Assembly (NCBI RefSeq): GCF_009765755.1
Contig: NZ_LMUV01000002.1
Span: forward strand, 331,683-395,682
DNA from: Rhodanobacter sp. L36
GTDB lineage: Bacteria; Pseudomonadota; Gammaproteobacteria; Xanthomonadales; Rhodanobacteraceae
Direction: 5' to 3'
Length of the DNA stretch: 64,000 nt
The translations under genes and the position numbers were made by a program. How positions within the stretch are numbered: the first letter of the stretch is position 1; every line of letters begins with the position of its first letter. Positions 1-8,691 of this stretch are shown here, piece after piece. The notes below the pieces were generated by a model. The model did not search any database and was not told the origin of the DNA. It saw nothing but the letters and a program-made list of their open reading frames with translations.

Positions 1-1
1 G

Positions 2-361
2 GGTGGCGGTGCGGCGCTGACGCGCGAAAAGGTCGTCGCCGCCGCGAGCGAGAAGTTCGTCTGCATCATCGACTCGAGCAAACGCGTCGATCTGCTCGGC
101 AAGTTTCCCGTGCCGATTGAAGTGATCCCGATGGCGCGCAGCCTGATCGGCCGCGAGATCGTGAAGCGCGGCGGCCAGCCGGTGTGGCGCGATGGTGTGG
201 TCACGGACAACGGCAACTGGATCATCGACGTGCATGGCTGGCAGATTGCCGATCCGGCTGCGCTGGAAAGCGAACTCAATCAATTGCCCGGCATCGTCAC
301 CGTGGGACTCTTCGCGCGCCGGCCTGCGGACGTGGTGCTGATCGGCGATCGCGAGATGTGA
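2..361 (+). CDS. rpiA: Ribose-5-phosphate isomerase A, C-terminal part
   Basis: The gene is cut by the left edge of the window, so only about the last 119 residues are seen. RpiA interconverts ribose-5-phosphate and ribulose-5-phosphate in the non-oxidative pentose phosphate pathway in the cytosol. The visible part carries the family C-terminal pattern: the [10 protein letters not shown] loop, an [12 protein letters not shown] strand-turn, a PIEVIPMA segment and the ending [19 protein letters not shown]. It ends convergently with the aminotransferase gene 14 bases downstream. rpe, which acts on the same metabolite, is also in this window near 45.6 kb but is not linked in an operon. Confidence 0.93.
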   Translation, partial: GGGAALTREKVVAAASEKFVCIIDSSKRVDLLGKFPVPIEVIPMARSLIGREIVKRGGQPVWRDGVVTDNGNWIIDVHGWQIADPAALESELNQLPGIVTVGLFARRPADVVLIGDREM

Positions 362-375
362 TGGAACGCCACGGC

Positions 376-1515
376 TCAACGCACGGCGAGAATGTCGCGC
401 AATGCAGCCTGCGCCCTGGCGTTTTCACGAGGCAGTCCGATGGTGATGCGCGCCCAGTGCGCCAGAGGCGGAAAGCTGCGGCCGATATCGATGCCTCGCT
501 GCAAAAATGCAGCTGCCAGTTCGGGCTGTGGCCGACCAGCATCGAAGAAAATGAAGTTGGCTACCGTCTCGCTGTGCGGCAATTTCAGATCCTTCAGCGT
601 CGACAGCCAGATGCGCCGTTCGTCGGCGACCGCACGACGACTGCGATCAAGTAACGCCTTGTCCTGCAGGGCCGCACCGGCGGCAACGATCGCAAGCCGA
701 CCTAGACCTTCCGCGGTGCCCGCACCTTCCTTGCGCAATGCCGATACCAGCGGCGGTGGTGCAAGCAGATAGCCGAAGGGCAATCCGGCAAGTCCATGGA
801 TCTTGGCAAAGGTGCGAAACACGGCCACGTTGGCCCCTTCCCTCACCAGGTCCACCGCGCTGCGCGTGGCGAAGTCGTCGGTGTACTCGAGGTAAGCCTC
901 ATCGACGATCACCAGTACTTTCTGCGACACCTCGCGCAGAAAGCTTTTGAACGCGGCGCTGTCGCAGACGGTGCCGCTCGGGTTGTGCGGATTGACCAGG
1001 TAGATCGCACGTGTCTTTGCGTTGATCTTCGCCGCCAGTGCACGCAAATCGTTCCGCTGCGAAGCGTCCAGCGGTACCGGCACGCTCACGCCACCCACGC
1101 GCGAAGTGGCATCCACCAAAGCCAGGTAACCCGGCGTCGAGTAGATGAATTCGCCACCCGCGCCGCCTTCGGTCCCCAGATACAGTCCCAGCCCGTCCAG
1201 CACTTCGCCTGGCAAAACATGATCCGAAGGCAGTCGTTCGTATGCCGCGAGTTGCTCGACCAATGCATGCGCCGCGCTCTCGTCCCCGTATCGCACTACC
1301 TTTCCCAGTTCGCGCTGGATGGCCTGCACAGCGAGCGGCGAGGGGCCATACGGATTCTCGTTGAAGCACAGGCGGATCGTTGCCTCTTTTGAATCCAACG
1401 AGCCGAGCGGCGCCGCCAGTGCCGGCTCCAGCCAGCCGGGCGCCAACAGTGCAGCGCCCGCCGCGGCGCCCGCGCTTTTCAGAAAAAGCCGGCGATCAAT
1501 GCGTGATTGGGTCAT
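376..1515 (-). CDS. TAT-exported HisC-like PLP aminotransferase
   Basis: This is a fold-type I, class I/II aminotransferase of about 379 residues. The N-terminus DRRLFLKSAGAAAGAALLAPG is a twin-arginine signal followed by an AlaXAla-type cleavage site, so the mature enzyme should be periplasmic, which is unusual for a PLP enzyme. Family motifs are present: NENPYGPSP near the start, NPHNPSGT, VDEAYLEY and FAKIHGLAGLPFGY with the Schiff-base lysine. The closest well-known relatives are histidinol-phosphate aminotransferases, but the export signal and the lack of his genes argue against histidine synthesis. The start at 1515 is chosen because GAGGAAA precedes it. It lies 10 bases downstream of the TonB receptor gene on the same strand and is probably co-transcribed with it. 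The substrate is unknown. Confidence 0.85.
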   Translation of the reverse strand: MTQSRIDRRLFLKSAGAAAGAALLAPGWLEPALAAPLGSLDSKEATIRLCFNENPYGPSPLAVQAIQRELGKVVRYGDESAAHALVEQLAAYERLPSDHVLPGEVLDGLGLYLGTEGGAGGEFIYSTPGYLALVDATSRVGGVSVPVPLDASQRNDLRALAAKINAKTRAIYLVNPHNPSGTVCDSAAFKSFLREVSQKVLVIVDEAYLEYTDDFATRSAVDLVREGANVAVFRTFAKIHGLAGLPFGYLLAPPPLVSALRKEGAGTAEGLGRLAIVAAGAALQDKALLDRSRRAVADERRIWLSTLKDLKLPHSETVANFIFFDAGRPQPELAAAFLQRGIDIGRSFPPLAHWARITIGLPRENARAQAALRDILAVR

Positions 1516-1525
1516 GGAAATTTCC

Positions 1526-4033
1526 TCAGAACGTGATGGCGACGCGCGCATACCAGTAACCACCGTTCAGACCGTAGGGCGAGACGTTGCCGTAGTAGCT
1601 TTCTCCCAGCGACGGATAGAACGCAACGGCCGACTTGAAGGGCCGCACATCGAACAAGTTGTTGGCGCCGACCGCAAGGTTGATCGCTGGCGTGAGCTGA
1701 TAATCCGCTTCCAGATCGGTGATCCAGCGCGCGTCGAACCACGCACCGTAGGCTTCGCGATATTTGCCGTACTGGGACTCGTGCAGCTGCAGAGCGAATT
1801 TGCCGATTTGCCAGTCGCCGCCGAAGATCAGCTTTCTGTTGGGGCTACTTTGCGTGATCTCGGCTTGTGCTTCGGCGTTGAGCAGTTGATAGGTTGGCCC
1901 CAGCGCGCTGAGCTGCGGTGGTGTGGCAACCGTTTTCAGCACATGAAGGTGGTTGACGTTGCCGCTGAAACTCCAGTCAACAGTACCGTAGCGGCCGAGT
2001 TCCTGATGCCACGACGCCGAGGCATCGATGCCTCGACTACGGATGTCCGCCGCGTTGGTGAAAAACTTCACGCTGTCCAGGCCGGAGTAGCCGTAACCCG
2101 TCAGCACCGAAGCCACAGCTGCGCCCGAGATGTAGCCCGTGGCGCTGATGAAGTCGTCGATCCGCACCTGGTAAGCATCCACGCTGAAATGCAACGCATC
2201 GGTCGGGTTGTAGACCAGCCCGACACTGAGGTTGCGCGAGCGTTCGGGCTTCAGCGGCGTGGCGCCCAGAGCCGCCGCGACCGGCGTGTTCGCGCGCAGC
2301 CACAACGACTCGATGCTCTGGTAGCCGTTGCCGAGATTGGCCGTATTGAAACCGGTGGTCGCGAAACCCTCTTGTTGCAGTGACGGCGCACGAAAGCCGT
2401 TCCCGAACGAACCGCGCAAGGCGAGCTGCGGAGTGATCGCAAAGCGCGTGCTGAGTTGTCCGGAGAGTACATGCGCCGTGTCGCTGTAATGCTCGTAGCG
2501 GCCGGCAAGATCGACGTGCCAACGATCGGTCAGGTCCGTCGCGGCTTCCGCGTATCCGGCATACACATCACGCTGCAGGGTGGTCGCGTTATCCGGCGTG
2601 TAGCCGTTGAAAGCCTGCAATCCGCCGCGTCGCAGCACGCCAGCAAACGGACCATCGGGGCTTACGTATCCGCCATTGATGTACGAATCGGGTTCGCCGG
2701 CACCAAGCGCATATTTCTCCCAACGCTGCTCCAGTCCCCAGGAGACCTGCAACGGTCCATGCAGTCCCGCATCGAAGGCGCGCGTGAAGTCGAGGTTGGT
2801 GGTCAGCTGATCGAAGTCCTGTTCGCCGAGATAGAAGCTGGTTGGACTATCGGGACCCAGGGACGGATTGAGCGTGTTCTGTCCATGCAGGCGAGCGTGG
2901 TCGCGACCGTAGCTGCTGCTCAGGTCCCAGTTCCAGCCCGCAAGCAGCCCCTTGAGGCCGCCGATGAACTGATAGTCGGTCTCATAGATATGGCGATATG
3001 CCTGGAACCCATCAGGATAGATTTCCGTAAGGTCATACACACTGCTGGGGTTGTACTCGGTACTCGCTGCGACGACATCGCGATAGCTCAGCGTGGCATT
3101 CGAATACAACGTCAACTGATCGCTCAGCGGCAGCTCCAGGTTGTAGCCAAGATTCAGCAGGTGATCCTTGGTCGACTGTCCGTAACCCTTGTCGAAATGA
3201 CGCCGATCCACGGCGGCCTCGCGCGGATCCGGTGATCCGTCCGGCAATGGCGTGTAAAAAGGATTGGACGGATACAGCGTCGGATAGACCGGCAATGGCG
3301 CCGCATTCTGCCTGCGCGCGTCCAGCGACACATTGATGAAACCGCCGTCGCCCAGCTTGAAACCCTTGTTGAGCTCCTGCTGCACCGTGGCGCCGCCGTC
3401 GTGGTAGTTGCTGCCGAACGTGCTATCCGCTTCGCCGCCATCGCTGTCGCGCTTGAGGATGATGTTGATGACACCGGCAATGGCATCGGAACCGTATTGC
3501 GCGGCAGCGCCGTCGTGCAGAATCTCGATATGGTCGATCGCGCTGATCGGGATCAGATCCAGATCCACCGGAGCGCTGCCGCCAGCGAAGGTCGAGACGT
3601 TGTTGACGAAGGACGATGTGTGGCGCCGTTTGCCATTGATCAGCACCAGCACCTCGTCCCCGCTGAAACCGCGCATCGTGAAAGGCCGTACCGATGCGGA
3701 CGTGCCATAGGCGTTTTCAGCCAGGTTGAAGGACGAATCAAGCGTGGACAGGATGTGCTTGAGGCCGGCCTTGCCGGTTCGCTGCAAGTCTGCGCTGGTA
3801 ATCACTGTGATCGGCACCGCGCTATTGCCAGCGGTGGTATCGGTGCCTCGCTCGCCAGTGACCACCACCGTTGCCAATGCCCTGGCCTTGGTGTGATCGG
3901 CAACAGAAGCGTCGGCACTGACGTCCTGGGCTTTTGTGGCAACCGGGCCAAGCAATAGCGCCGAGAATAGAAGGTTGCGTTTCCAGTGACTCGATGTGTC
4001 TGATCTGGATCGATGACTCTTTGCTTCTTTCAC
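1526..4033 (-). CDS. TonB-dependent outer-membrane receptor
   Basis: This is an outer-membrane active-transport receptor of about 835 residues. After a long basic N-region there is a hydrophobic signal segment ending in VATKAQD. The plug domain follows, with VVVTGERGTDT, the TMRGFSGDEVLVLINGKRR region and DHIEILHDGAAAQYGSDAIAGVINIILKR. A long 22-strand-type barrel then ends in aromatic ARVAITF, a typical outer-membrane insertion terminus. The GTG at 4033 is preferred because GGGGGAG lies just upstream, while the longer in-frame ATG at 4114 lacks a Shine-Dalgarno and would hide the signal peptide. The ligand is unknown. The 10-base spacing to the exported aminotransferase suggests an amino-acid-like or amino-sugar-like ligand, but this is only inference. 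Confidence 0.88.
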   Translation of the reverse strand: MKEAKSHRSRSDTSSHWKRNLLFSALLLGPVATKAQDVSADASVADHTKARALATVVVTGERGTDTTAGNSAVPITVITSADLQRTGKAGLKHILSTLDSSFNLAENAYGTSASVRPFTMRGFSGDEVLVLINGKRRHTSSFVNNVSTFAGGSAPVDLDLIPISAIDHIEILHDGAAAQYGSDAIAGVINIILKRDSDGGEADSTFGSNYHDGGATVQQELNKGFKLGDGGFINVSLDARRQNAAPLPVYPTLYPSNPFYTPLPDGSPDPREAAVDRRHFDKGYGQSTKDHLLNLGYNLELPLSDQLTLYSNATLSYRDVVAASTEYNPSSVYDLTEIYPDGFQAYRHIYETDYQFIGGLKGLLAGWNWDLSSSYGRDHARLHGQNTLNPSLGPDSPTSFYLGEQDFDQLTTNLDFTRAFDAGLHGPLQVSWGLEQRWEKYALGAGEPDSYINGGYVSPDGPFAGVLRRGGLQAFNGYTPDNATTLQRDVYAGYAEAATDLTDRWHVDLAGRYEHYSDTAHVLSGQLSTRFAITPQLALRGSFGNGFRAPSLQQEGFATTGFNTANLGNGYQSIESLWLRANTPVAAALGATPLKPERSRNLSVGLVYNPTDALHFSVDAYQVRIDDFISATGYISGAAVASVLTGYGYSGLDSVKFFTNAADIRSRGIDASASWHQELGRYGTVDWSFSGNVNHLHVLKTVATPPQLSALGPTYQLLNAEAQAEITQSSPNRKLIFGGDWQIGKFALQLHESQYGKYREAYGAWFDARWITDLEADYQLTPAINLAVGANNLFDVRPFKSAVAFYPSLGESYYGNVSPYGLNGGYWYARVAITF

Positions 4034-4531
4034 TGCTCCCCCTGCTGATATGCCGCTCGGTCGACAGACCGATTGCCGGATGACAATCGTTTGGACGTAA
4101 AGACGTCCAAACATTAATTGTCGCTGTGCAGCAAATTATCATGGAGGTTGCGGAATTGCTCAGCGTCTTAATGCATATGCTTATGCCATCCGGGCATATG
4201 ACCGCGCAGGTACGAATCGAAACACTTCGGGCACACCGCGGCCTCCTCACATTCAGGATCTGCCATGAAGCCATTCGATGATGTCGGAAGCGGCGAAACT
4301 CGAAACAGGGATGTTCCGAAGTTTCAGTGCGTATCGAGATGGTGTCATTCCCCGCATGTCATTGCGGCGCAGACCGGAATCCAGCCGAACTTTCGCGGTG
4401 CAAATCGCTTGATGACGTGCAGGGCGGCGTTGGCGGCTAGCCACCAAGCCACGGCGTGCGCGCAGACGAGGGCGGCTCAGAGTTGTCGTCTTGTGCCCGA
4501 ACCATGCAGTCGCTCAGCGGTTTTCGACAGC
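4034..4531. other. Gene-poor intergenic region
   Basis: About 500 bases lie between the TonB receptor start and the terminator after tRNA-Gln. They contain the upstream region of the receptor, which is locally AT-rich around 4085-4145, and one REP-like repeat listed separately. Short reading frames here show no family resemblance, and one of them merely translates the repeat. I see no convincing gene. Confidence 0.6.
4341..4390. repeat. REP-like GTCATTCC-type intergenic repeat
   Basis: The segment reads GTCATT, GCGGCGCAGACCGGAATCCAG, the widespread proteobacterial intergenic repeat type found between genes. A related copy in the opposite orientation lies at 38063-38097 (GGATTCTGGCCTTCGCCGG followed by AATGAC). 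In-frame translation of such repeats gives spurious short proteins with SGLRRND-like strings. Confidence 0.55.
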
Positions 4532-4557
4532 AAAAAAAATCCCGCCGGGAGGCGGGA
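4532..4557 (-). terminator. Rho-independent terminator after tRNA-Gln
   Basis: Read on the minus strand, a 7-bp stem TCCCGCC/GGCGGGA with a 4-base loop is followed by eight T residues. It lies about 50 bases past the tRNA-Gln 3' end and so ends the rplM-rpsI-tRNA transcript. Confidence 0.85.
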
Positions 4558-4606
4558 TCTTCTTGAACCCTTGCGTGCAAGTCTGCAGGCGGTCGGGATC
4601 TGTATT

Positions 4607-4680
4607 TGGCAGCCCCGGATGGATTCGAACCACCGATGCCTGAGTCAGAGTCAGGTGCCTTACCGCTTGGCGACGGGGCT
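4607..4680 (-). tRNA. tRNA-Gln(CTG)
   Basis: This is a 74-base cloverleaf including an encoded CCA. The acceptor arms AGCCCCG/CGGGGCT pair over 7 bp. The D-loop is GCCAAGCGGTAAGGC, the anticodon stem CCTGA/TCAGG flanks loop CTCTGAC (anticodon CTG), and the T-arm contains GGTTCGAATCC. It follows rpsI by 15 bases on the same strand with a terminator after it, so it is probably cut out of the ribosomal-protein mRNA. Confidence 0.95.
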
Positions 4681-4695
4681 ATGTTGGAAGCTGGA

Positions 4696-5088
4696 TTAGC
4701 GCTTGGAGAACTGCGTGGCGCGGCGTGCCTTGTGCAGGCCGACCTTCTTGCGTTCGACTTCACGGGCGTCACGAGTCACGAAACCGGCCTTGCGCAGCGG
4801 CGACTTCAACGTCTCGTCATACTCGATCAGCGCGCGGGCGATGCCCAGACGGATCGCACCGGCCTGACCGGTAATGCCACCGCCGGCGACCGTCACCATG
4901 ATGTCGAACTTGCTGATGTTGTCGGTCAGCTCAAGCGGCTGGCGCACGATCATGCACGAGGTCTCGCGGCCGAAAAACTGTTCGAGCGTCTTGCCGTTGA
5001 CCACGATGTCGCCCTTGCCCTTGCGCAGAAACACGCGGGCGGCGGAGGTCTTGCGGCGGCCAGTGCCGTAATTCTGCTGGGTCGTCAT
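4696..5088 (-). CDS. rpsI: 30S ribosomal protein S9
   Basis: S9 is a small-subunit protein of 130 residues, the usual length. The sequence shows the family opening [20 protein letters not shown], the [21 protein letters not shown] core and the basic C-terminal tail [11 protein letters not shown] that reaches toward the P-site tRNA. It lies 9 bases downstream of rplM in the conserved rplM-rpsI operon, and tRNA-Gln follows directly. Confidence 0.98.
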   Translation of the reverse strand: MTTQQNYGTGRRKTSAARVFLRKGKGDIVVNGKTLEQFFGRETSCMIVRQPLELTDNISKFDIMVTVAGGGITGQAGAIRLGIARALIEYDETLKSPLRKAGFVTRDAREVERKKVGLHKARRATQFSKR

Positions 5089-5097
5089 GATGATTCC

Positions 5098-5526
5098 TTA
5101 GATTTCCAGCGCCTGCGGCTGCTGTGCGATATGCGGATGTTCGGCACCGCCGTAGACCTTGAGCTTGCGATACATCTCGCGGCCCAGCGGGTTCTTCGGC
5201 AGCATGCCCTTGACGGCGATCTCGATCACACGCTCGGGATAGGTGGCCAACAAGTCCTTCAGACTGGTCGTCTTCAGGTTGCCGATGTAGCCGGTGAAGC
5301 GGTGGTATTTCTTGTCGTCGAGCTTGGCACCCGTGACATGCACCTTTTGCGCATTGATGACGACGATATAATCGCCGGTGTCGCAATGCGGGGTGTATTC
5401 CGGCTTGTGCTTGCCGCGCAGACGACGGGCGATCTCGGTCGACAGGCGACCGAGCGTCTTGTTCGTGGCGTCCACCACGAACCAGTCGCGCTTGATGTTG
5501 TCTGCGTTGGCGCTAAACGTTTTCAT
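5098..5526 (-). CDS. rplM: 50S ribosomal protein L13
   Basis: L13 is an early-assembling large-subunit protein. The 142-residue form starting [20 protein letters not shown] matches the usual length and is preceded by AGGTATT, so the longer upstream in-frame start at 5607 is rejected. Motifs include [19 protein letters not shown] and [20 protein letters not shown]. It is the first gene of rplM-rpsI-tRNA-Gln. Confidence 0.98.
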   Translation of the reverse strand: MKTFSANADNIKRDWFVVDATNKTLGRLSTEIARRLRGKHKPEYTPHCDTGDYIVVINAQKVHVTGAKLDDKKYHRFTGYIGNLKTTSLKDLLATYPERVIEIAVKGMLPKNPLGREMYRKLKVYGGAEHPHIAQQPQALEI

Positions 5527-5588
5527 TTCAGAATACCTGTTCTGCCGCCGTGAGGCGGTACGCGTAATCGGTAGATCAAAGGCGCGAG

Positions 5589-5618
5589 ATGATAGCGGAG
5601 CCGTCATCTATGGCGCAA
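5589..5618 (-). promoter_or_regulatory. Candidate rplM promoter
   Basis: On the minus strand, TTGCGC (5613-5618) and TATCAT (5589-5594) are separated by 18 bases. This places a start near 5582 and gives a leader of about 55 bases before rplM. The -10 is close to consensus and the -35 is weak. Confidence 0.4.
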
Positions 5619-5656
5619 GTCCGCCGACCGGCGGGCTGTGAGCTGGCAATGATAGC

Positions 5657-6883
5657 ATGAGCCGCATGCCGCTTGAAAAGTCCCCCATGCGCACGCCTGC
5701 GGGCCGGATCGCCGAACTGGCGGACCAATGCGTGCAATGTGGGCTTTGTCTGCCCGTCTGCCCGACCTATGCGCTCGACCGGAGCGAAGCCGAGTCTCCG
5801 CGTGGGCGAATCGCCATCGCGTCGGCACTCGCGCGCGGCCTGGTCGACCCGACATCGGAGCTGAGATCGCATCTGGATCACTGTCTGGGCTGCCTCAACT
5901 GCGAAAAAGTTTGCCCCGCGCATGTTCAGTACGATGAGCTGCTGATCCAGACCCGTTCAATGCTCGGTCCCGACAAGGAGCGACCAAAATGGTTGCTTGG
6001 GATGCTCCGGCGACCTGGTCTGTTGCGCTGTTTGCAGCAACTAGGTGGGGCGACCTCCCTTCCTCGCTGGAAGGGGTCACTGGCAGCATGGCTGCCGACT
6101 GCATCGATGTTGCGAAGCGCATTGATGGCCTTGCCGTCTTCCCCATCGTCAGCACGCGCGCGCGCCGCCCAGACCACAAATAATATCGAAGGCCGGATCG
6201 TTGCGCTGTTTCCCGGCTGCGTGGCCAGCGTGATGGACGCGCAGGCCCAGCAGTCGGCCATCGAGTTGTTGCAACACGTTGGTTATCGGGTCAGCGTCTT
6301 GCCAGCTTTCTGCTGTGGCGCGATGGATCTGCACGGTGGTGCGAGCGCGGCTGCGGAGCAATCGGCGACACAGGTCCGGGAAGCCTGGGCGAAAAGCGGC
6401 GCGACTCTCCTGGTTTCGGTCACGCCCGGCTGTATCGGCACGCTCCGCCGCGCTTTGCCTGACGTCGCGGTCGCCGACCCCGTGGAATTGCTGGCCGACC
6501 GCGCCGACGCATTGCGCTTTCGTCCGCTGGCTCAACGCATCGCGCTGCATTTGCCGTGTACTCAGGTCAATGTCGCGCGCAGTGACGCCGCACTCATTAC
6601 CCTGCTTCGGCGTATTCCCGATCTTGAAGTCATGCCCCTGCCGCGGCCACCTTATTGTTGCGGTGCCGCCGGAACGCACATGCTGGAATTCCCCGAGCGC
6701 GCCGCCCGGCTGCGCGAAGGCACACTCGAACGGATCACGGCGTTGGCGCCACAGCAGTTGTTGTCGTCCAATATCGGTTGCCGGCTGCATCTGGCTGCGG
6801 GCCTCGACGAACACGGCCATACACTCTTGCAGCAACATCCATTAAGCCTTCTGGCGCAACAACTGGAACCGAACATCCCATGA
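5657..6883 (+). CDS. GlcF-like (Fe-S)-binding oxidoreductase subunit
   Basis: This is an electron-transfer protein of 408 residues, of the glycolate oxidase iron-sulfur subunit/heterodisulfide reductase CCG-domain type. Two 4Fe-4S motifs occupy the N-terminus (CVQCGLCLPVCP near residue 25 and CLGCLNCEKVCP near residue 78). Two cysteine-rich CCG domains follow (FPGCVAS with CCGAMDLHGG, then PYCCGAAGTHML). No GlcD/GlcE flavin subunit lies nearby, so the partner is unknown and glycolate as the substrate is not supported. It is divergent from rplM and overlaps coq7 by 4 bases (ATGA), implying translational coupling. Confidence 0.82.
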   Translation: MSRMPLEKSPMRTPAGRIAELADQCVQCGLCLPVCPTYALDRSEAESPRGRIAIASALARGLVDPTSELRSHLDHCLGCLNCEKVCPAHVQYDELLIQTRSMLGPDKERPKWLLGMLRRPGLLRCLQQLGGATSLPRWKGSLAAWLPTASMLRSALMALPSSPSSARARAAQTTNNIEGRIVALFPGCVASVMDAQAQQSAIELLQHVGYRVSVLPAFCCGAMDLHGGASAAAEQSATQVREAWAKSGATLLVSVTPGCIGTLRRALPDVAVADPVELLADRADALRFRPLAQRIALHLPCTQVNVARSDAALITLLRRIPDLEVMPLPRPPYCCGAAGTHMLEFPERAARLREGTLERITALAPQQLLSSNIGCRLHLAAGLDEHGHTLLQQHPLSLLAQQLEPNIP

Positions 6884-7521
6884 GTGTGCGGAATCTGACC
6901 TCCTTCGATCATCTGCTGAGCAAATGCGAGCGCGCGCTCGAAGCCATCGCCGGTTCTCCGCAGTCAACGCGCCCGTCCCCCGCCGCCGCAGTGAACGAGG
7001 CAGACATGGAGGACGCCGAGCGTCGGCACGCCGCCGGCCTGATGCGTATCAACCACACCGGCGAGGTCTGCGCGCAGGCGCTTTACTTCGGGCAGGCCGC
7101 GCTGGCTCGCAGCGAGGAGAACCGCGATCACTTGTTGCATGCCGCTGCCGAGGAAACCGATCACCTCGCATGGTGCGCGCAACGTCTCGAACAACTGGAA
7201 AGCCGCCCAAGCTTGCTCAATCCGCTGTGGTATTTCGGCAGCTACGTGATCGGTGCAGCGGCAGCGTTGGCTGGCGATCCGGTCAGCCTGGGCTTCGTGG
7301 TGGAAACCGAGCGCCAGGTCGAAGCGCATCTCGCCGAACACCTGGAGCAATTGCCTGCGCAGGACGAACGCTCACGCGTCGTGCTGGAACAGATGCAGGC
7401 CGACGAAATCCGGCATGCGCAGGCGGCGCAGCAACGAGGCGGTGTCGACCTGCCATTTCCGTTGCCGAAACTGATGCACCTCAGCTCGATGGTGATGAAG
7501 ACCGTCGCCTATCGGCTGTAG
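6880..7521 (+). CDS. coq7: 2-polyprenyl-3-methyl-6-methoxy-1,4-benzoquinone hydroxylase
   Basis: This is the di-iron monooxygenase of ubiquinone biosynthesis that makes the last ring hydroxylation, 213 residues long. The EXXH-type iron ligands are visible: MRINHTGEVCAQALYFGQA, AAEETDHLAW, VVETERQVEAHL and QADEIRHAQAA. The ATG overlaps the stop of the Fe-S protein gene. The TAG stop codon is contributed by the first bases of a long inverted repeat that begins at 7517. Confidence 0.95.
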   Translation: MSVRNLTSFDHLLSKCERALEAIAGSPQSTRPSPAAAVNEADMEDAERRHAAGLMRINHTGEVCAQALYFGQAALARSEENRDHLLHAAAEETDHLAWCAQRLEQLESRPSLLNPLWYFGSYVIGAAAALAGDPVSLGFVVETERQVEAHLAEHLEQLPAQDERSRVVLEQMQADEIRHAQAAQQRGGVDLPFPLPKLMHLSSMVMKTVAYRL

Positions 7522-7588
7522 GAGCGCACCCTGTGCGCGATCCTTCGTGGCACGAAGAGGGACTGCGCGCACAGGGTGCGCTCCTACA
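7517..7588. repeat. Long inverted repeat, GTAGGAGCGCACC family, copy 1
   Basis: Two perfectly complementary 23-base arms (7517-7539 and 7566-7588) begin TGTAGGAGCGCACCCTG. They flank a 26-base centre that has a nested small hairpin (CTTCGT/ACGAAG). The left arm overlaps the coq7 stop codon. A second copy with near-identical arms lies at 46005-46083. These are REP/BIME-like palindromic units of the type common in Xanthomonadales. Confidence 0.85.
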
Positions 7589-7596
7589 AAAGCCAT

Positions 7597-7628
7597 AAAA
7601 AAAGCCCGCCTTTCGGCGGGCTTTTTTT
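7597..7628. terminator. Bidirectional terminator between coq7 and speD
   Basis: The stem AAAGCCCGCC/GGCGGGCTTT has loop TTTC and is flanked by an A-run on the left and a T-run on the right, so it can end both the rightward coq7 and the leftward speD transcripts. The T-run abuts the speD stop codon. Confidence 0.9.
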
Positions 7629-8413
7629 CACATCAGGTTGCGGCCGTGGAACAGCTCCTCGATTTCCCGTCGCAGCAGCGACTCGATGCGCTGGCGCTCC
7701 TTGAACGAAAGATCGTCGGCATGCGAATCGAACAGGTAAGTGTCGAGGTCGAAGTCCTTGATGTGCATCTTCGTGTGGAACATGTTTTCCTGATACACGT
7801 TGACGTCGAACATCTCGTATTTCTGGCGGATGTGCTTGGCCAGATAATCCTGCACCGAATTGATCTTGTGATCGATGAAGTGCTTCTTGCCCTTCACGTC
7901 GCGCGTGAAACCGCGCACGCGGTAATCGCAGACTACGATGTCCGATTCGAAACTGTCGATCAGATAGTTCAGCGCCTTCAACGGCGAGATCACGCCACAG
8001 GTCGCCACGTCGATATCCGCGCGGAACGTCGCGATGCCATTGTGCGGATGGGTTTCCGGGTAGGTATGGACGGTGATGTGGCTCTTGTCCATGTGCGCCA
8101 CGACCGCACCGGAAATCGTGTCGCGGCCGAGCTTCTCCAGCACGGGTTCCTCAGAGATCAGCATCGTCACCGACGCGCCCTGCGGGTCGTAATCCTGGCG
8201 TGCGATGTTGAGGATGTTCGCGCCGATGATCTCGGCCACGTCAGTGAGAATCTGCGTCAGGCGGTCGGCGTCGTACTGGTCATCGATGTACTCGATGTAG
8301 TTGCGGCGCTGGTCTTCGGACACCGCATAGCAGATGTCGTAAATGTTGAAGCTCAAGGCCTTGGTCAGGTTGTTGAAACCCTGCAGGCGCAGACGGGGAA
8401 GTGGTTTGACCAA
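7628..8413 (-). CDS. speD: S-adenosylmethionine decarboxylase proenzyme
   Basis: SpeD makes decarboxylated SAM, the aminopropyl donor for spermidine. It is the long class 1 (E. coli-type) enzyme of 261 residues. The proenzyme self-cleaves before Ser111 in the motif [13 protein letters not shown], where the serine becomes the pyruvoyl group. Further family signatures are [13 protein letters not shown] and [17 protein letters not shown]. It is divergent from clp, as in other Xanthomonadales, and ends at a shared terminator. Confidence 0.96.
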   Translation of the reverse strand: MVKPLPRLRLQGFNNLTKALSFNIYDICYAVSEDQRRNYIEYIDDQYDADRLTQILTDVAEIIGANILNIARQDYDPQGASVTMLISEEPVLEKLGRDTISGAVVAHMDKSHITVHTYPETHPHNGIATFRADIDVATCGVISPLKALNYLIDSFESDIVVCDYRVRGFTRDVKGKKHFIDHKINSVQDYLAKHIRQKYEMFDVNVYQENMFHTKMHIKDFDLDTYLFDSHADDLSFKERQRIESLLRREIEELFHGRNLM

Positions 8414-8691
8414 GACGGCTCTCCATGACCGGTGACGATCAGCAATAGAGGCGGGTTAGCGACAAGGGTCCCCGCTGGATGGTGTGACGCGCAGGTAGCA
8501 ACCTTCCGCGACCCTTGTGACCGGCGTGCGACAACTCGACGTCGGAAGACCATCAAGTATGAAGCAAAAGGTATAAAAACTGAACCTGCGGCAGGCCGTC
8601 AAGGTTTGCCATAATGCAGGACTTGGGGTGGTGCGGGCACGCATGTTGCGATCGCGGTAGCCGCCCGGAATAACGTGGATCGGGAGCTAGC

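Noticed and set aside
4253..4447. A 64-residue minus-strand frame before the tRNA-Gln terminator
   Set aside because: Its centre is the translation of a REP-like intergenic repeat (SGLRRND type), a common false gene.
8490..8560. A CRP/Clp half-site (TTGTGACC) upstream of clp
   Set aside because: The second half does not match TCACA at the required spacing, so autoregulation cannot be claimed from it.
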